Positions 36,680 to 46,190 of a DNA stretch of 64,000 nt are shown here, piece by piece (positions within the stretch are counted from its first letter, which is position 1; the number at the start of each line of letters is the position of its first letter). The DNA comes from an uncultured Bacteroidales bacterium (GTDB taxonomy: Bacteria; Bacteroidota; Bacteroidia; Bacteroidales; Paludibacteraceae): contig CAMHSB010000004.1 in assembly GCA_946187695.1 (NCBI GenBank), forward strand, positions 1-64,000. Direction: 5' to 3'. Under the pieces are notes generated by a model, which saw nothing but the letters and a program-made list of their open reading frames with translations, did not search any database and was not told where the DNA came from. Both the position numbers and the translations under genes were made by a program.

Positions 36680-39600
36680 ATGAAATTGAACTTTAGAGTG
36701 TTCCGTACCATGATCTTCACCGCTATGCTTTTAACTGGCATGGCAGTGGAGGCACGTGTGATTACCGGAACAGTTAAGGACCCGACAGGCGAGACAATCA
36801 TCTCCGCTTCTGTAGTGGTGAAGGGTACCACCCTTGGTACGGTAACAGATTTCGACGGTAATTATACCCTCGAAGTTCCCGATGACGCCAAAGTGCTTAT
36901 TTTCTCCTACATCGGTATGAAGACGCAGGAGCTGAATATCACCGGCGACGTGATGAACGTAGTGCTGAGTGAGAACAGCGAAGTGCTCGAAGAAGTGGTA
37001 GTTACCGGTTACGGTACAACCAAGAAGCGCGATGTCGTTACAGCTGTCGCTTCGGTAGGTGCAGATCAGTTGAAGGATATCCCTGTGGCTAGTGCATCGG
37101 AAGCCCTGCAGGGTAAGTTGGCGGGTGTGTCGGTTACTACTCCGGAAGGTAGCCCGGACGCTGATGTGAAGATTCGTGTGCGTGGTGGTACTTCATTAAC
37201 GCAGAGTAATGATCCTCTCTATATTGTGGATGGTATGCCGGTATCCAGCATTTCGGATATTGCTCCGGGTGACATCGCTTCAATGGACGTATTGAAGGAT
37301 GCGGCTGCTACCGCTATCTATGGTGCGCAAGGTGCAAATGGTGTTATTATCATCACCACTAAGGATTCGGATACCGATTCGGATAAAATGACTTTCCATG
37401 TGGATTATAGCGGTTACATCGGTTGGAAGAAGATCGCTAAGAAATATGAAGTAATGGATGGTAAAGAGTTTGCTTTGGCTCAGTGGGAGTATGCTTATCT
37501 CAATGCCATGAATGGAAAGTTGGACAACTCGGCATTGCGCAGTAATTACAATGCGTATTTCGATGCGCTTTACAATGCCACCAAGTATAACTCGGATGAA
37601 TCGACGGTTAAGGTAACGCCGATTAAGGATTTGATCGCAGAGTATTCGGATAACTCGAAACATCCGTTCACGGATTGGCAGGAAGAGGCATTCGGTCGTA
37701 CCGGTTTCAATTCGAACCAATCGGTTAGTGTAACTGGTGGTAACAAATATGCCAACTTCGCGTTGTCTTATGGTCGTATTGATGACAAGGCCATTATGGA
37801 GCAGTCCAATTACGCACGTAACAATATTTCTGCGAAAGCAAAGTTCAAACCGTTTAAAGATTTCACGATTGGTTTCACGACTCGTTTCTCTAATACAAAT
37901 GTGTTAGGTGCCGGTTCCAATGCAATCAAAGATAACGGTACCAGCTCGGAGTCTCGTTTGCGTAACTGCGTTGTGTATACGCCGGTTACCTTGTTGGCAA
38001 AAGGAGATGCTTCGGACGATGAGGAAGAAACGTTTGGTAACTTGTATGACCCGATTACCACCATCCGCGACAATTATAAGTATAAGGTGGACAATAAATG
38101 GAATCTTCAGGGTTATGCAAGCTACAAGTTCCTCAAATACTTTACGCTCCGTACTGAGATCGGTTACGAAAGCCGTCGCGTTTTGACGAATCGTTATTAT
38201 GGACCGACAACGTACTATGCACGCAATACCGGTAGACCGGGTGTGGCTGGTGGTACATCGCAAATCCAAATTGATGATGAGCATTCGTCCATCCTGCGTA
38301 ATGCCAATACGTTCGAGTGGAAGCAGAGTTTTGTGAACAAAGACCACAATGTGAGCGTTTTGGTAGGTGAAGAGACGGTGATCCGTAAAGCGCATACCAA
38401 TACCCAAAGAGGTTTTGGCTACAATGGTCAATACGACGTGCTGAATGGTGAGATCTTCAATTATTTGGCGCAAGCAAGTTACATGGAGATTTCCAATCGT
38501 ATCAACCCGCGTGATAATCAATTATCTTTCTTCGCGCGTGCTAATTATGATTATAGAGGACGTTATTATGCTACCTTTACTTTCCGTGCTGACTGTTCTA
38601 CCCGTTTTGAAAAGGGCAACCAATGGGGCTACTTCCCGTCCGCAGCAGTTGCTTGGCGTATGTCGGATGAAGAATGGATGAAGGGTGCTTCGAGTTGGTT
38701 GAGTAACTTGAAATTCCGTTTGTCTTATGGTATGGCAGGAAACAACAATGTGGATTTAGGTTATTTGCATAATGATCTTTGGTCATCCACAATGACCTAT
38801 ATCTCCATTGATGGAACGAATAACGTTAGCAATATGTTGGTGCTCGGTGGTAGTGATAAGATTGCGGCTAACCCGCACCTGAAATGGGAGACAACTACCA
38901 CGCGTGACTTCGGTATTGATTATGGCTTCTTCAACGAGCGTTTGAGCGGAGCTATTGACTTGTATTGGAATACAACCCGTGATCTGATTATTCTTCAGAC
39001 CCTTCCGATGCGTTATGCAGCACAATATCAAAATATCGGTTCTACAGATAGCAAGGGTGTTGAGTTCTCTGTTAAGGGCGTTATTTTAGACAGACAGTCT
39101 AAGAATTTAAGTTATAACTTAACCCTTGATGCGAATATCACCTATTCGAAACTGAAAGTAATCGATCTCGGTGGTGTAGATACCTTGTATGCGCAAACAA
39201 CATGCTTTGGCTCTAGCGAGAACTTAACTCCTGCTGAGTTCTTGTTGACTGTAGGTGGTACAGTGGGTGATATTTATGGCTATATGACCGACGGTTATTA
39301 TAAGGCTTCTGATTTCAATGCGTATATCCCGGGTTCTGACAAGTGGAATTTAAAAGAGGGAGTACCTGTCTATAGTGACGGTAGTGCCGGTGATGGCGGT
39401 GGTGCTTTCTTGACGAACGCGATTCGTCCGGGTTCGATTAAGTTCAAAGATATTTCCGGACCTAAGGGTGTGCCCGATGGAAAAATTGATGCGTATGATA
39501 AGGTTGTACTGGGTAATACCGTTCCTAAATTGACCGGTGGTTTTAACTTGAATTTCTATATCGGTGGAGACAAGTGGGGCCGCGTTGATTTGGCTGCTAA

Positions 39601-40141
39601 CTTTACCTATTCGATTGGTAATCAGATACTCAACCTCAATAGAATGGAGTACACTACGATTACCGAGAAATCGAAAATGCGTAACTTGATTACTGCAATT
39701 AACTACAGTGAGCGTTATTCCTTGTTCACAGAGGATGGAGTTTACATTCCGGCTCAACAATCCAAACCGCTTACCGGTGAGAAATATGTAGCATTTGCTA
39801 ACCGTCTGGATAACGAAGTGAACGCAGGTAAAACGATGGCTAATCCCGGAATGTCGCATTATGTAATCACCGATCAGTGCGTGGAGGATGGTAGCTTCCT
39901 GCGTCTCAATCAATTGACCATTGGGTATTCCTTCCCGAAGGATTGGATGGTAAAGACAAAAGTGATCAACAATATCCGTGTATATGTACAGGGTACGAAT
40001 ATCTTCTGTGCAACCAAATATTCGGGTATGGATCCTGAGGTGGATACGCGTTCCAGCAAGAACCCGTTGACTCCGGGTGTGGATTTCTCTGCATATCCGA
40101 AGAGCCGCGGTATTAATGTGGGTTTGAATATTAAGTTCTAA
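36680..40141 (+). CDS. SusC/RagA family TonB-linked outer membrane protein
   Basis: ITGTVKDPTGETIISASVVVKGTTLGTVTDFDGNYTL; LEEVVVTGYGTTKKRDVVTAVASV. Confidence 0.96.
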   Translation: MKLNFRVFRTMIFTAMLLTGMAVEARVITGTVKDPTGETIISASVVVKGTTLGTVTDFDGNYTLEVPDDAKVLIFSYIGMKTQELNITGDVMNVVLSENSEVLEEVVVTGYGTTKKRDVVTAVASVGADQLKDIPVASASEALQGKLAGVSVTTPEGSPDADVKIRVRGGTSLTQSNDPLYIVDGMPVSSISDIAPGDIASMDVLKDAAATAIYGAQGANGVIIITTKDSDTDSDKMTFHVDYSGYIGWKKIAKKYEVMDGKEFALAQWEYAYLNAMNGKLDNSALRSNYNAYFDALYNATKYNSDESTVKVTPIKDLIAEYSDNSKHPFTDWQEEAFGRTGFNSNQSVSVTGGNKYANFALSYGRIDDKAIMEQSNYARNNISAKAKFKPFKDFTIGFTTRFSNTNVLGAGSNAIKDNGTSSESRLRNCVVYTPVTLLAKGDASDDEEETFGNLYDPITTIRDNYKYKVDNKWNLQGYASYKFLKYFTLRTEIGYESRRVLTNRYYGPTTYYARNTGRPGVAGGTSQIQIDDEHSSILRNANTFEWKQSFVNKDHNVSVLVGEETVIRKAHTNTQRGFGYNGQYDVLNGEIFNYLAQASYMEISNRINPRDNQLSFFARANYDYRGRYYATFTFRADCSTRFEKGNQWGYFPSAAVAWRMSDEEWMKGASSWLSNLKFRLSYGMAGNNNVDLGYLHNDLWSSTMTYISIDGTNNVSNMLVLGGSDKIAANPHLKWETTTTRDFGIDYGFFNERLSGAIDLYWNTTRDLIILQTLPMRYAAQYQNIGSTDSKGVEFSVKGVILDRQSKNLSYNLTLDANITYSKLKVIDLGGVDTLYAQTTCFGSSENLTPAEFLLTVGGTVGDIYGYMTDGYYKASDFNAYIPGSDKWNLKEGVPVYSDGSAGDGGGAFLTNAIRPGSIKFKDISGPKGVPDGKIDAYDKVVLGNTVPKLTGGFNLNFYIGGDKWGRVDLAANFTYSIGNQILNLNRMEYTTITEKSKMRNLITAINYSERYSLFTEDGVYIPAQQSKPLTGEKYVAFANRLDNEVNAGKTMANPGMSHYVITDQCVEDGSFLRLNQLTIGYSFPKDWMVKTKVINNIRVYVQGTNIFCATKYSGMDPEVDTRSSKNPLTPGVDFSAYPKSRGINVGLNIKF

Positions 40142-40160
40142 TCTCGAAAATTATAGTCTT

Positions 40161-42125
40161 ATGAAAGCAAAATATTTTATTTTAGGTGCTTTAGCACTCA
40201 CATTGGTTGCTTGCGAGAAGAATTTCTTCGAGCCCGAATCACCATCGGCAACCGGAACTTCCTCTTTCAAATCGGCGTTGACTACCGAGCAGGCAATTGC
40301 CGGAATCTATAATGTCTTTGGTGAAGATAAGTCATTCCGCAATCGTTTATGTGGTGGTTATTCCGGTTTGAATACGGATATCGAGTATATAAACAAAAGT
40401 TCGGGACAGGGGTATACATCTGCTATCTATACCTTGGATAAAGGTCAAGGTGACCTCTCCAACCAAGGAGGTAAGGACCCGTGGGGGTACTTAACTACGG
40501 CTATTGAGCGTGCCAGTACCGTTGTGGAAGGTATTCGTCAATACGGTGATACGACCAATGCGCAGTTCCGATATTTATTAGGCGAGGCTTTGAGCTTGCG
40601 AGCATTCTGCTACTTGGAAATGATCAAGTTGTGGGGTGACGTGCCCGATATGTTTGAGCCGTTTACGGGCGATGATATCAATAGTCTGTTCAAGGAGAAA
40701 GTAGATCGTAACATCCTTTTTGACAAGCTTCGTGTTGATCTGCAGGAAGCAGCTCGCTTGATGCCGTGGTCTGCTGCTTGCCCGGGTTCGGCTGCCAATT
40801 ATGTAGGCCGTCCGAGTAAGGCGTTTGCCTTGGCTTTGCTGGCACGAGTAGATATGATGTACGCTGGTTTGGCAATGCGCCCGGACGTATTCACCAAGGG
40901 TGGAACAAGTGCATGTAATGTGCAGTACAACATTAAGGATGCAAGCAAACGTCGAGCTTTATACGCTGAGGTCGTTGAGGTCTGCGCGCAGATCATCAAG
41001 AATGAGTGTGACCTGAATACATTTGATACGAGATACCCGTTTGAGCAAGTATGGCGTGACCTTTGCTCGGATGTAACCGATTACTCCAAAATGGAGTTCA
41101 TCTGGGTCATTCCGTTTATGGATGCTACGCGTGGTCAGGTATTGTGTATCAATGGATTGAAGATGGATCCGAGCTGTGCTGGTGTGATGATTAATACCGA
41201 AGATGGTGACACCAAAACAGTACAAACCAAGGTACAAGGTATGGTACGTATCGTACCGACGTTCCTCTGGGACTTCGAGGATGGCGACCTTCGCCGCGAT
41301 GTAACGGTTTGCCCATTTTCTTGGATGTATGACAATGGTCAAAGCGGTGCCGGTAAAGATCCGTCTATCTTCCCGTATGATGAACTGGCAGATAAGAAAC
41401 TGTATCAGAAACTGGCTACGGCGCAGCAGATGAACTTGGGTAAGTATCGTGTAGAGTGGATGAAACATAAATACAACCTGAACGAGGATGGTGTAGATAT
41501 GCCGGTTATCCGTTATGCAGATGTACTTCTGATGTTTGCTGAGGCTACGATTGGTTCGAAAGAAGGTAATGTGCCCAAGAACGAAACCGGTATCTCCGGT
41601 CAGGATGCATTCAATGCCGTTCGTAAACGTGCTGGTTTACCGGCTAAGTCACTGGACTTTGATGCCATCGTGGCTGAACGTGCGTTTGAGTTCTGCGGTG
41701 AGAATATCCGTAAGTATGACTTGATGCGCTGGGGTATGCTCGGTAGCCAGTTGAAAAAGACCATGGATCGTTTGGCTAACATGCAAGCTGGAACGGGTGA
41801 GTTTGCGGGACGTCTGGATTCCGTTTACTTCAAGTACAAACTTTCTCCGGAAGTAATCTCGCAATTCCCGGATTCTATCCATGCGTATGTATTCGATACA
41901 ATCGTAGGTATTCAGAAGGGCGCCGTTCGTCCTGCGACATATGATAAATCCAAAGGTTGGGTGGCAAAGTCCCTGTATACCAAAGATGAAGAGCAATATT
42001 TGGATCCTGCTAAGTACTTCCTCTATAGCCCGACAACCAATGTGGATCGTCATCAGTATTGGCCGATATTCCAAGTGAATATTGATGCATCGAAGGGTGC
42101 TTTGTGGAACGATTATGACTATTAA
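40161..42125 (+). CDS. SusD/RagB family nutrient-binding lipoprotein
   Basis: Lipoprotein signal LVACEKNFFEP; LLGEALSLRAFCYLEMIKLWGDVP; C-terminal AFNAVRKRAGLP and ERAFEFCGENIRKYDLMRWG. Confidence 0.94.
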   Translation: MKAKYFILGALALTLVACEKNFFEPESPSATGTSSFKSALTTEQAIAGIYNVFGEDKSFRNRLCGGYSGLNTDIEYINKSSGQGYTSAIYTLDKGQGDLSNQGGKDPWGYLTTAIERASTVVEGIRQYGDTTNAQFRYLLGEALSLRAFCYLEMIKLWGDVPDMFEPFTGDDINSLFKEKVDRNILFDKLRVDLQEAARLMPWSAACPGSAANYVGRPSKAFALALLARVDMMYAGLAMRPDVFTKGGTSACNVQYNIKDASKRRALYAEVVEVCAQIIKNECDLNTFDTRYPFEQVWRDLCSDVTDYSKMEFIWVIPFMDATRGQVLCINGLKMDPSCAGVMINTEDGDTKTVQTKVQGMVRIVPTFLWDFEDGDLRRDVTVCPFSWMYDNGQSGAGKDPSIFPYDELADKKLYQKLATAQQMNLGKYRVEWMKHKYNLNEDGVDMPVIRYADVLLMFAEATIGSKEGNVPKNETGISGQDAFNAVRKRAGLPAKSLDFDAIVAERAFEFCGENIRKYDLMRWGMLGSQLKKTMDRLANMQAGTGEFAGRLDSVYFKYKLSPEVISQFPDSIHAYVFDTIVGIQKGAVRPATYDKSKGWVAKSLYTKDEEQYLDPAKYFLYSPTTNVDRHQYWPIFQVNIDASKGALWNDYDY

Positions 42126-43548
42126 ACAATTTATATGTTCTCTCTTGGTCCTTTCTCTCTGCCTTGTTTCTTGTAAAAATGGCGGAGAGAATGAACCGGA
42201 AGTTAAGCCTACGGATGTGGCTGCCTTTCCCGGGGCTCAAGGAGGCGGTATGTTTGCTAAAGGGGGGCGTGGAGGCGAAGTCTTTTATGTTTCTTCTTTG
42301 GAAGATAAGACAGTGCCCGGAACACTGCGTTATGCTATTACCCAACCCGGAGCAAAGATCATTGTTTTCAATGTGTCCGGAACAATATACCTCTCGCGTG
42401 AATTGGAGATAACCGAAGGTGCATTAACTATTGCGGGTCAGACTGCTCCGGGGGATGGTATTTGTATTGCCGGATATCCGGTGAAAGTCAAGGCAGATGA
42501 TGTGATTATTCGTTTCTTGCGTTTCCGTATGGGGGATATCAATGAGGTGGAAGGTGATGCATTGACGATTAACGATTGCAAAAATGTGATTGTCGATCAT
42601 TGCTCTTTCTCTTGGAGTACGGATGAGTGCGTGAGTTGCTATGGCAATACCGATTTTACACTCCAGTATTGTTTCATTACGGAGTCGCTACGCAATTCGG
42701 TGCATGGCAAGGGTAAACATGGATACGGTGGCATCTGGGGCGGAACCAATGCAACCTTCCATCATAACTTGTTAGCACACCACGACAGTCGTAATCCGCG
42801 TTTCGACCACGATTATGTCAACTCCCTTTGTGCCGGCCCGATTGACTATGTGAATAATGTAGTATACAACTGGGGCAAGAACTCTTCTTATGGCGGAGAG
42901 GGTTCATCCAAAGGTGCGGGTGGCAGACATATCAATATGGTCAATAACTACTACAAGTCTGGTGAAGCTACCAAAGCCAAGAATCGTTTGGTGGATCCGA
43001 CCGTAGCATGCGATAGTTTCTGTATCAAGTATGTTGGTGGAACTATCGATCCGGGTAAATTCTATCTTTCTGGTAACTATATGTATGGTTATGATGAAGT
43101 GACCAATGATAACTGGAAAGGCGCTACCACAAATGACAAGTCCGTCAAAGCAACAACGCGTTGGACCGATGGGCTGACTAAACTAGAGAAAGAACAAACG
43201 GCTAAAGAGGCTTTCGAAACCGTTTTGGCAAAAGCAGGTTGTTCGCATAAACGCGATGCAATAGATACGCGTATAGTGGAGGAGGTACGGCAAGGTAAAT
43301 ATACCTATAAAGGCTCCAATGGATCAACTGGTGGCTTGATAGATACCCAGAAGGATGTTGGAGGATGGCCTGAACTCAAAGAGACAGAAGCGCTAACCGA
43401 TACCGATGAAGACGGCATGCCGGATTCCTGGGAGAAAGAAAAGGGATTGGATCCTATGAAATATAGTGATTGTAAAGAGTATACATTGTCCAAATCATAT
43501 ACCAATTTAGAAGTATATCTCAATTCATTTGTAGAAAATTTATATTAA
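42115..43548 (+). CDS. Pectate lyase-like lipoprotein (PL1-type beta-helix)
   Basis: Lipobox LCLVSC; AAFPGAQGGGMFAKGGRGGEVFYVSSLEDKTVPGTLRYAI; VDHCSFSWSTDECVS. Start 42115 overlaps susD-like stop by 11 nt. Confidence 0.88.
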   Translation: MTIKQFICSLLVLSLCLVSCKNGGENEPEVKPTDVAAFPGAQGGGMFAKGGRGGEVFYVSSLEDKTVPGTLRYAITQPGAKIIVFNVSGTIYLSRELEITEGALTIAGQTAPGDGICIAGYPVKVKADDVIIRFLRFRMGDINEVEGDALTINDCKNVIVDHCSFSWSTDECVSCYGNTDFTLQYCFITESLRNSVHGKGKHGYGGIWGGTNATFHHNLLAHHDSRNPRFDHDYVNSLCAGPIDYVNNVVYNWGKNSSYGGEGSSKGAGGRHINMVNNYYKSGEATKAKNRLVDPTVACDSFCIKYVGGTIDPGKFYLSGNYMYGYDEVTNDNWKGATTNDKSVKATTRWTDGLTKLEKEQTAKEAFETVLAKAGCSHKRDAIDTRIVEEVRQGKYTYKGSNGSTGGLIDTQKDVGGWPELKETEALTDTDEDGMPDSWEKEKGLDPMKYSDCKEYTLSKSYTNLEVYLNSFVENLY

Positions 43549-43584
43549 AAAGCAAAAAAATCTACATTTTTTGATAGAATATAC

Positions 43585-43615
43585 TTGTTTATATCCGAAA
43601 AATGTAGTAATTTTG
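43585..43615 (+). promoter_or_regulatory. Promoter TTG-N20-TAATTTTG
   Basis: Upstream of secreted protein 43677. Confidence 0.75.
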
Positions 43616-43676
43616 CGGCGTATTTGTAAAAGTTTTTACAATTAACAAAAATATTAACTTTAAAAACTCAACAATT

Positions 43677-44387
43677 ATGAAGAAAATTTTCCTCTTCGCA
43701 GCTGCTGCAATTGCAGCGTTGACAGTTAACGCAAAAGTTATTGATTTTGCTACTGTTGGAACGTCGATTGACGATTGGAACATTGGTGACCAAGCAACGC
43801 TGAACACCGCTAACTCGGATGTGGAAGCTGGTAAGTATGTGTACGACATCCCCGGTGGTGAGGATCCGAACATTACTACGCTTAAAGCTGAGCCGGGTAT
43901 CGAATTCCAAACGAAAAACGGTGCTAAAAAAGAGAAAGCATTCTCGATTTATCCGGGTAAGTGCTTCGAGTTTGGTGGTAAGAATGGTATTCTTAAGATA
44001 GTAGGTACTAAAGAAGGTGACAAAATCCTTTTGACGGTTGCTGCTAAGGGTGATAGTAAAGATTCTGATTTTACAGATGGTACTGGAGCCTTCCCGAAGA
44101 ATGCTTTTGCTGTTACCGAAGATCTCGTTCTTCCGAAAAAAGGTAGCGAAGGCGGTGATGAGCAAGGTTATGTTTGGCGTGTAATTGAGTTCGAGTCCCT
44201 CGGAGGCGATGTAGAGATTAAGGAGTTTATTAATGGCTACCGTATTAAGGCGCTTCAGATTGGTGCAGAAGAGCATGCTGTTAACAACGTAAACGCTGCT
44301 GTTAAAGCTGAGAAGTTCTATCGCAATGGTCAACTCGTTATCCGCCGCAATGGTGTAGAGTTCAACGCACTGGGTGTTAAGTTCTAA
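43677..44387 (+). CDS. Secreted protein of unknown function with Por/T9SS-like tail
   Basis: Signal peptide MKKIFLFAAAAIAALTVNA; C-terminus KFYRNGQLVIRRNGVEFNALGVKF. Confidence 0.75.
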   Translation: MKKIFLFAAAAIAALTVNAKVIDFATVGTSIDDWNIGDQATLNTANSDVEAGKYVYDIPGGEDPNITTLKAEPGIEFQTKNGAKKEKAFSIYPGKCFEFGGKNGILKIVGTKEGDKILLTVAAKGDSKDSDFTDGTGAFPKNAFAVTEDLVLPKKGSEGGDEQGYVWRVIEFESLGGDVEIKEFINGYRIKALQIGAEEHAVNNVNAAVKAEKFYRNGQLVIRRNGVEFNALGVKF

Positions 44388-44410
44388 TTAATTCCCTTTT
44401 AAATACTTAA

Positions 44411-44440
44411 ACAGGCTCGCCATCGCGAGCCTGTTTTTTG
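44411..44440 (+). terminator. Intrinsic terminator
   Basis: ACAGGCTCGC-CATC-GCGAGCCTGTTTTTT. Confidence 0.88.
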
Positions 44441-44460
44441 CTTCTATTTGCCTTCAAATC

Positions 44461-44515
44461 GTTAGTTATTCGTTAGTTATTTGTTTGCTATCCGTTAGTT
44501 ATTCGTTCGTTATTA
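44461..44515. repeat. 11-bp tandem repeat (about five units)
   Basis: GTTAGTTATTC GTTAGTTATTT GTTTGCTATCC GTTAGTTATTC GTTCGTTATTA. Confidence 0.9.
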
Positions 44516-44577
44516 CCCTTCCATCTACCTCACGTCCAACCTCCCTCATTTGCATCTTTCTCGCAGTTTTTTTTCGT

Positions 44578-44609
44578 GACGGTTTGACGGTTTGACGGTT
44601 TGACGGTTT
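44578..44609. repeat. 8-bp tandem repeat, four units
   Basis: GACGGTTT x4. Confidence 0.95.
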
Positions 44610-44649
44610 TAATTTTTGTCGTGAGACTCTGAGACTCTGAGACACTTTT

Positions 44650-46146
44650 TTACTCCATCGGATTACCGTTCCAAATCAGATCTTTGCTATGCTTGATCGT
44701 GTTCTCCTTCTGCGGCGTAATGGTGCAATTCCGGAAAGTAACCTTCTCCGCGTAGTCAATACTCATTCCTTCGCGTGTACCGTACCAGCTCACACCATCG
44801 AAAAGGATGTCATGTACCGGCAGACCTTTCAGACCGCATATATCTACTGCCTTCTGCGCATTGACGCAAGTGATATTGCGGAAGGTGAAATTGCTCCACT
44901 CTGGGATGAACTTACTCTTGTCGTCCGTATCCGTCGCACCGCGGCCTCCTGCCGAACGATCGGCATAACCCGATTGGAAGAGTACAGCTGCTTCGCGGAT
45001 GTCCTTCATCGTGATGTTATAGCAGTAGATATCTTCGCACCAACCGCCACGACCCGGAGCCGATTTGAAACGGCAACCGATATCCGTACCGTCGAACATA
45101 CAATCCTTTACGATCAGACGCTGCATACCGCCGCAGAACTCGGAACCGATTACAAACCCGCCATGTGCACGATAAACGGTGTCGTTCGTGATCAGGAAAT
45201 CGCGTTGCGGACCTGCCTCTACACCTTTCTGACCTACGCCGCCTTTCATACAGATTCCGTCGTCACCCGCGCTTACATGACAACCGGCAATCAGCGCTAC
45301 TTGTACATTACCCGGGTCCATCGCGTCGCCGTTCTGTGCCCACCACGGACAATCGATCGTCACGTTCTCAATAATCAAATTCTGAATACGTGTCGGAACC
45401 AAGTGGAACTTCGGACTGTTGCGCAACGTCACACCCTCTACAATCACGTTCTTCGAATCCGTGATATTCACTAAGTGCGGACGCATTTTCTCTTGAATCT
45501 CCGCCGTAGCGGCGATATTCGGGATACCGAGCTCCTTATTCAAGTTAAACGGATACCAGAGACGATAGGTCTTATCGTCTTGTTTGAGGGTACCGCCGAG
45601 CGCCAAAGCCTCTTCCCAAACCTCAGGCAACTTGCCGTCGCGTACCACTTTCTTCTCCTTAATCGGACGCCAGATAAAGCCCTGGCCATCGATCACGCCC
45701 TTACCGGTAATACCGATGTTCTCGCATTTGGACGCACGAATGAGCGCGTAGCATTTCTTGTTACCGTCGCGCAGACTGTCGTCTTTCTGAACATACAACT
45801 CTTTGTTCTCGCTGAACAGCAGAGTTGCGCCTTTACTTAAATGCAGGTCAATGTTACTGCGTAACTGAATAGGACCTGTTTTCCACACGCCGCGCGGCAC
45901 GATCACATGACCGCCGCCTTGCTTGCTCAACTCTTTGATGGCTTTGTTAATCGCCTCGCCGCAGTCTGTCTTACCGTCAGGTACTGCGCCATATTGCGCG
46001 ATATTAACCGACGTAACAGGGAACTTCACTTCCTGTACGTGCTCGATCTCGATAGGCAGACCCTCATAATAATGGTCGTACTTACTTTGTGCGCTTACCA
46101 TCAGCGCCGCGCCCAATAGTAGGGCAGAGAAAAGGACTCTTTTCAT
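44650..46146 (-). CDS. Glycoside hydrolase family 28 (polygalacturonase-like)
   Basis: NIAQYGAVPDGKTDCGEAINKAIKEL; NVTIDCPWWAQNGDAMDPGNV; AGDDGICMKGG; HGGFVIGSEFCGG. Confidence 0.9.
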   Translation of the reverse strand: MKRVLFSALLLGAALMVSAQSKYDHYYEGLPIEIEHVQEVKFPVTSVNIAQYGAVPDGKTDCGEAINKAIKELSKQGGGHVIVPRGVWKTGPIQLRSNIDLHLSKGATLLFSENKELYVQKDDSLRDGNKKCYALIRASKCENIGITGKGVIDGQGFIWRPIKEKKVVRDGKLPEVWEEALALGGTLKQDDKTYRLWYPFNLNKELGIPNIAATAEIQEKMRPHLVNITDSKNVIVEGVTLRNSPKFHLVPTRIQNLIIENVTIDCPWWAQNGDAMDPGNVQVALIAGCHVSAGDDGICMKGGVGQKGVEAGPQRDFLITNDTVYRAHGGFVIGSEFCGGMQRLIVKDCMFDGTDIGCRFKSAPGRGGWCEDIYCYNITMKDIREAAVLFQSGYADRSAGGRGATDTDDKSKFIPEWSNFTFRNITCVNAQKAVDICGLKGLPVHDILFDGVSWYGTREGMSIDYAEKVTFRNCTITPQKENTIKHSKDLIWNGNPME

Positions 46147-46159
46147 GATAATATAATTT

Positions 46160-46187
46160 TGAATTCTTAATTCTTAATTTTTAATTA
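46160..46187 (-). repeat. Period-7 microrepeat between the FAD oxidoreductase and GH28 genes
   Basis: TGAATTC TTAATTC TTAATTT TTAATTA. Confidence 0.8.
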
Positions 46188-46190
46188 CAA

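Noticed and set aside
44461-44609. CRISPR-like array
   Set aside because: Contiguous short tandem units without spacers.
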